From contig CAZVKG010000001.1 of the NCBI GenBank assembly GCA_964627665.1, positions 43,548-107,547 of the forward strand: 64,000 nucleotides of DNA, read 5' to 3'. This DNA is from UBA1351 sp964627665. Its GTDB lineage: Bacteria > Bacillota > Clostridia > Lachnospirales > Vallitaleaceae. Positions 61,385 to 64,000 of the stretch are shown here, one piece after another; positions within the stretch are counted from its first letter, which is position 1, and every line of letters begins with the position of its first letter. The notes beneath the pieces were generated by a model. It made no database searches and was not told where the DNA came from. It saw only the letters and a list, made by a program, of their open reading frames with translations. Made by a program: the position numbers and the translations under genes.

Positions 61385-62699
61385 GTGTTACCTCCTCTTG
61401 AAATATTTTTCTGATATCACTGGTTAAAAACAAAGATCCAGTCGCTAATAAAACGGAGTCTCTTTGTTCCTTTATTCGTCCTTCTAAAAATTCATCTAAA
61501 CGCTCTATATAATATACTGTATTGGTGTATTTAATGACTTCTGAATATAATATTTCTTTTTCAATTCCATTAACTGTGGATAAATCAACTAGATATATTT
61601 TATCAAATAATCCTGATTTCATTAATAAATGAATAACCCTTGTATAATCTTTATGCTGCTTCATCCCTAATAATAAATCTAATGGTTTTGAAACAAAAAT
61701 AGCTTTTAATGTTTGAAGTAAGGTTGTCATTCCAAGCACATTGTGTGCTCCATCAATATAGATTCCTTCATGGATCCGTTCAAGTCTTCCCGGCCAAAAA
61801 AACTGATTTAAGCCTGAGATAACCTCTTCTTCTTTAACAGGAATAACATGGCGCAAGGCATATACACACATTAAAGATATGGAAGCATTTTCCAACTGAT
61901 ATCTTGCACATGTATTCAAACGTAAGCACTCATAATTATAATACTTGTTATGCACAGAAAAATCAATGCTTTTATCCGTAAAATCTATAATTTTATAGTC
62001 ATATGGCTGAATTTTACAAACGATTGCTTCTTTTTTTACCGCTATTTGTCGGATAAGCTCTTCTGCCTCTTTATCAATATTTCCTATAACAAGCCTTCCT
62101 TTTTTTTGCAATATTCCGACTTTTTCTTTTGCAATATCAAGTAAAGTCTCTCCTAGAATGTCTTGATGATCTAGTCCAATAGACGTAATCACACTTAAAT
62201 CTTTTTGGGGAAGAACATTGGTTGTATCTAATCGGCCTCCAATCCCCACTTCAATAATTAACACATCCAGTTCTTTTTTGCAAAAACAATATAAGGCAAT
62301 GGAAAACATCCATTCAAAAAATGTCGATTCCACACCTTTTTCCTTTAATTCATGACATATTCTCTTTACACATTGATAGGCTTCATAAAATAATTCTCCT
62401 GAGACATTTTCGTTATTTATTTGCACACGTTCAGTAATAACATCAATATGTGGCGACGTAAATAATCCGACCTTATAACCACCTGCATCATAAATTTCAC
62501 TTAACATTTTACATACTGACCCTTTGCCATTCGTTCCCGTTACATGAATGACATGTACAGATTCTAAATACGAAGATATAGGAAGTGTATGATTCATTAA
62601 GGCAATCATCATTTCAATATTATGAAGTCCTACTTTTTTTCCAAATAAGGGAATTGCATTCATTAATGTATTTAATTGGTGTAATTGTTCTTTATCCAT
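61377..62699 (-). CDS. folC: Bifunctional folylpolyglutamate/dihydrofolate synthase FolC
   Basis: The 440-residue Mur-ligase-family enzyme has P-loop VTGTNGKGSVCKML, 'EVGIGGRLDTTNVL', the GLDHQDILG segment and YIDGAHN in the C-terminal domain. It adds glutamates to folates. I chose the ATG at 62699, which follows GGAGA by 5 nt; an earlier ATG at 62729 lacks a ribosome site. It is the first gene of a four-gene minus-strand operon. Confidence 0.94.
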   Translation of the reverse strand: MDKEQLHQLNTLMNAIPLFGKKVGLHNIEMMIALMNHTLPISSYLESVHVIHVTGTNGKGSVCKMLSEIYDAGGYKVGLFTSPHIDVITERVQINNENVSGELFYEAYQCVKRICHELKEKGVESTFFEWMFSIALYCFCKKELDVLIIEVGIGGRLDTTNVLPQKDLSVITSIGLDHQDILGETLLDIAKEKVGILQKKGRLVIGNIDKEAEELIRQIAVKKEAIVCKIQPYDYKIIDFTDKSIDFSVHNKYYNYECLRLNTCARYQLENASISLMCVYALRHVIPVKEEEVISGLNQFFWPGRLERIHEGIYIDGAHNVLGMTTLLQTLKAIFVSKPLDLLLGMKQHKDYTRVIHLLMKSGLFDKIYLVDLSTVNGIEKEILYSEVIKYTNTVYYIERLDEFLEGRIKEQRDSVLLATGSLFLTSDIRKIFQEEVTHD

Positions 62700-62755
62700 A
62701 CTTTTCTCCACATATAATTTTTTGTTCATACTTTGTTCACAATTTCATCCACCTT

Positions 62756-62783
62756 TTGACCAACTACTATATTATAGTATAAA
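62756..62783 (+). promoter_or_regulatory. Sigma-A promoter of htrA overlapping a palindrome and the divergent folC promoter
   Basis: TTGACC (62756-62761), a 16-bp spacer and TATAAA (62778-62783) lie before the htrA start. The spacer contains a perfect 15-bp palindrome TACTATA-T-TATAGTA (62765-62779), which also supplies a minus-strand TATAAT -10 for folC. A shared operator or simply back-to-back -10 boxes would both explain it. Confidence 0.65.
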
Positions 62784-62826
62784 CATAAAAAAAAACAAAT
62801 CATTATTGCAAAAGGAGTATGATATT

Positions 62827-64000
62827 ATGAATGATAAATATGAAAACATCGATCCAATCTACCAAAAGGAGGAGAACACTAATGAAAACCAATATAGATC
62901 TTACCCACCCACATACAAGACTACCCCACCACAAGAGGTGGATTATCGAGAAACTGAGGACCCTGTTCCAAATCAAACCAAGAAAAAAACAAAACGCTCA
63001 TTCCCTCGTTTTGTTGCTCTCTTTGTTGTATTTGTATTCTTGGGCGGAATCATTTTTGGTGCCGGATACTCAACAGCACTATATCTTGGAGATCAACTCA
63101 CCCCTTCGTTAACCCAATCACAATCACAAAAATTAACGTTTGATGTCAATCAAATTGAACCCGTTGTCTCATCAAGTTCAACAATTTATGAATCGACTAA
63201 TCTTGTAAGTTCTATCGCAAAAACTGCCGGTCCATCGGTTGTGACAATTACCAGCTCTTACCTTGTTAATCAAAACAATTTTTTCAACAGCCAAACCTTT
63301 GAAAGAGAAGGTACCGGGTCTGGAATCATCTATAAACTGCGTAATGATGACTTACTGATTATTACCAATCATCATGTTATTGCCGACGCAAATGGCGTTG
63401 AAGTCACTTTTTCAGATAACACCCATCTTCCCGGAGACATCATCGGATATGATTCACGAAATGATTTAGCTGTTATTTCTGTCTCTTTAGAAGATATCGA
63501 TAATTCAGACTTATCCGATATTACAGTGGCTACTTTTGGCGATTCTGAAGCCCTTGAAGTCGGCGAACTAGCCGTTGCTATTGGTAATCCATTAGGAAAA
63601 GAATTTTCAAACACAGTAACTGCAGGTGTTGTTAGCGCTGTTAATCGCGAGATTACAATTTCAGAAACCTCATTAACACTTATTCAAACGGATGCAGCCA
63701 TTAACCCAGGAAACAGTGGTGGTGCTTTAGTAAACTCCAATGGTGAAGTTATCGGTATTAATACTGCAAAATATGTGAATGAAAGTGTTGAAGGTATGGG
63801 CTTCTCCATTCCTGTACATATTGGTCTACCAGTTATTGAAGCTATTATTGAAAACGGAAGCGGTGAAGACGTCGCCTATGCGATGAATGATGATAAGCCT
63901 TTCCTAGGTGTTCAAATCAGTGATATTAATGAACAGATTTATAATGAAACCGGAATGCCATTTGGTATTTATGTCACTGAAGTCTATGAAAACAGTGCTG
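62827..64000 (+). CDS. htrA: HtrA/DegP-family serine protease (C terminus beyond window)
   Basis: The 391 visible residues show a hydrophilic Asn/Gln/Pro-rich cytoplasmic tail (1-58), one span (about 61-83), and an S1C trypsin-like protease domain. The catalytic triad regions are His in ITNHHVI, Asp in NDLAVI and Ser in NPGNSGGAL. The PDZ domain begins near 'FLGVQISDINEQ' and runs off the window end. It degrades misfolded envelope proteins. The ATG follows AAAGGAG. It is divergent from folC. Confidence 0.95.
   Translation, partial: MNDKYENIDPIYQKEENTNENQYRSYPPTYKTTPPQEVDYRETEDPVPNQTKKKTKRSFPRFVALFVVFVFLGGIIFGAGYSTALYLGDQLTPSLTQSQSQKLTFDVNQIEPVVSSSSTIYESTNLVSSIAKTAGPSVVTITSSYLVNQNNFFNSQTFEREGTGSGIIYKLRNDDLLIITNHHVIADANGVEVTFSDNTHLPGDIIGYDSRNDLAVISVSLEDIDNSDLSDITVATFGDSEALEVGELAVAIGNPLGKEFSNTVTAGVVSAVNREITISETSLTLIQTDAAINPGNSGGALVNSNGEVIGINTAKYVNESVEGMGFSIPVHIGLPVIEAIIENGSGEDVAYAMNDDKPFLGVQISDINEQIYNETGMPFGIYVTEVYENSA

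Overview
The window is low-GC, densely packed bacterial DNA. It looks like the chromosome of a spore-forming Clostridia species. The signs are sigma-H, a SpoVB/MurJ-type flippase, a cysE-cysS-mrnC-rlmB-sigH cluster led by a Cys T-box, lipoprotein-type binding proteins and AGGAGG-type ribosome sites. A member of the Lachnospirales is plausible, but this was judged by eye and not tested. I see no phage, insertion sequence or CRISPR array.

Layout. 1-3946: an oligopeptide ABC operon oppA-B-C-D (minus strand, oppD cut by the window edge). 4161-13922: a plant-polysaccharide oligosaccharide locus. The minus arm encodes two paralogous binding proteins, two permeases and a cytoplasmic GH5 glycanase. 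The divergent plus arm encodes a membrane histidine kinase, a GH43 beta-xylosidase/arabinofuranosidase and a NarL-type regulator. 13923-18031: small housekeeping genes (Gfo/Idh oxidoreductase, MYG1-like, EamA, ArsC-like, YwbE, TruA). 18110-25559: a chemotaxis operon (PAS protein, cheY, cheA, cheW, mcp, cheR, cheB) without flagellar genes. 25845-30246: DUF2294, aroC, an old yellow enzyme with its AraC regulator, and a TSUP permease. 30257-32942: ftsX, ftsE and a PcsB-like coiled-coil protein with no hydrolase domain. 33067-39334: a three-gene Opp/Dpp-type transporter in which both permeases are fused to M28-peptidase-like domains and the two ATPases are fused to each other. 39490-44890: small genes, class I aldolase, an XRE regulator, a YiiX-like amidase and a 7TMR-DISM diguanylate cyclase. 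45063-51695: a kinase-less protein with about eleven PASTA units, a MacB/FtsX-type ABC exporter and a two-component system. 51925-58079: tRNA-Thr, sigH, rlmB, flippase, mrnC, cysS and cysE with the T-box. 58089-62699: an enzyme-I-like pseudoenzyme, a TPR protein, a 48-residue ORF and folC. 62827-64000: the start of an HtrA serine protease.

Most notable. (1) The 33-39 kb transporter has no separate binding protein. Its OppB subunit carries an M28 domain in which nearly all zinc and catalytic positions are replaced, mostly by amides (Asn/Gln), and its OppC subunit carries a second, more eroded one. This suggests dead peptidases reused as built-in receptors. (2) The PASTA/ABC operon and the adjacent two-component operon share a roughly 75-bp promoter with four 11-bp direct repeats each, which points to a self-contained envelope-sensing regulon. 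(3) FtsEX is encoded with a coiled-coil partner lacking any peptidoglycan hydrolase domain. (4) A PTS enzyme I homologue has lost its phospho-acceptor histidine, its active-site cysteine and a PEP-binding asparagine. Strong stem-loops without U-tracts sit just after the SBP or receptor gene in three separate operons.

All functional calls come from reading translations, motifs and gene order by eye. No database search was run.
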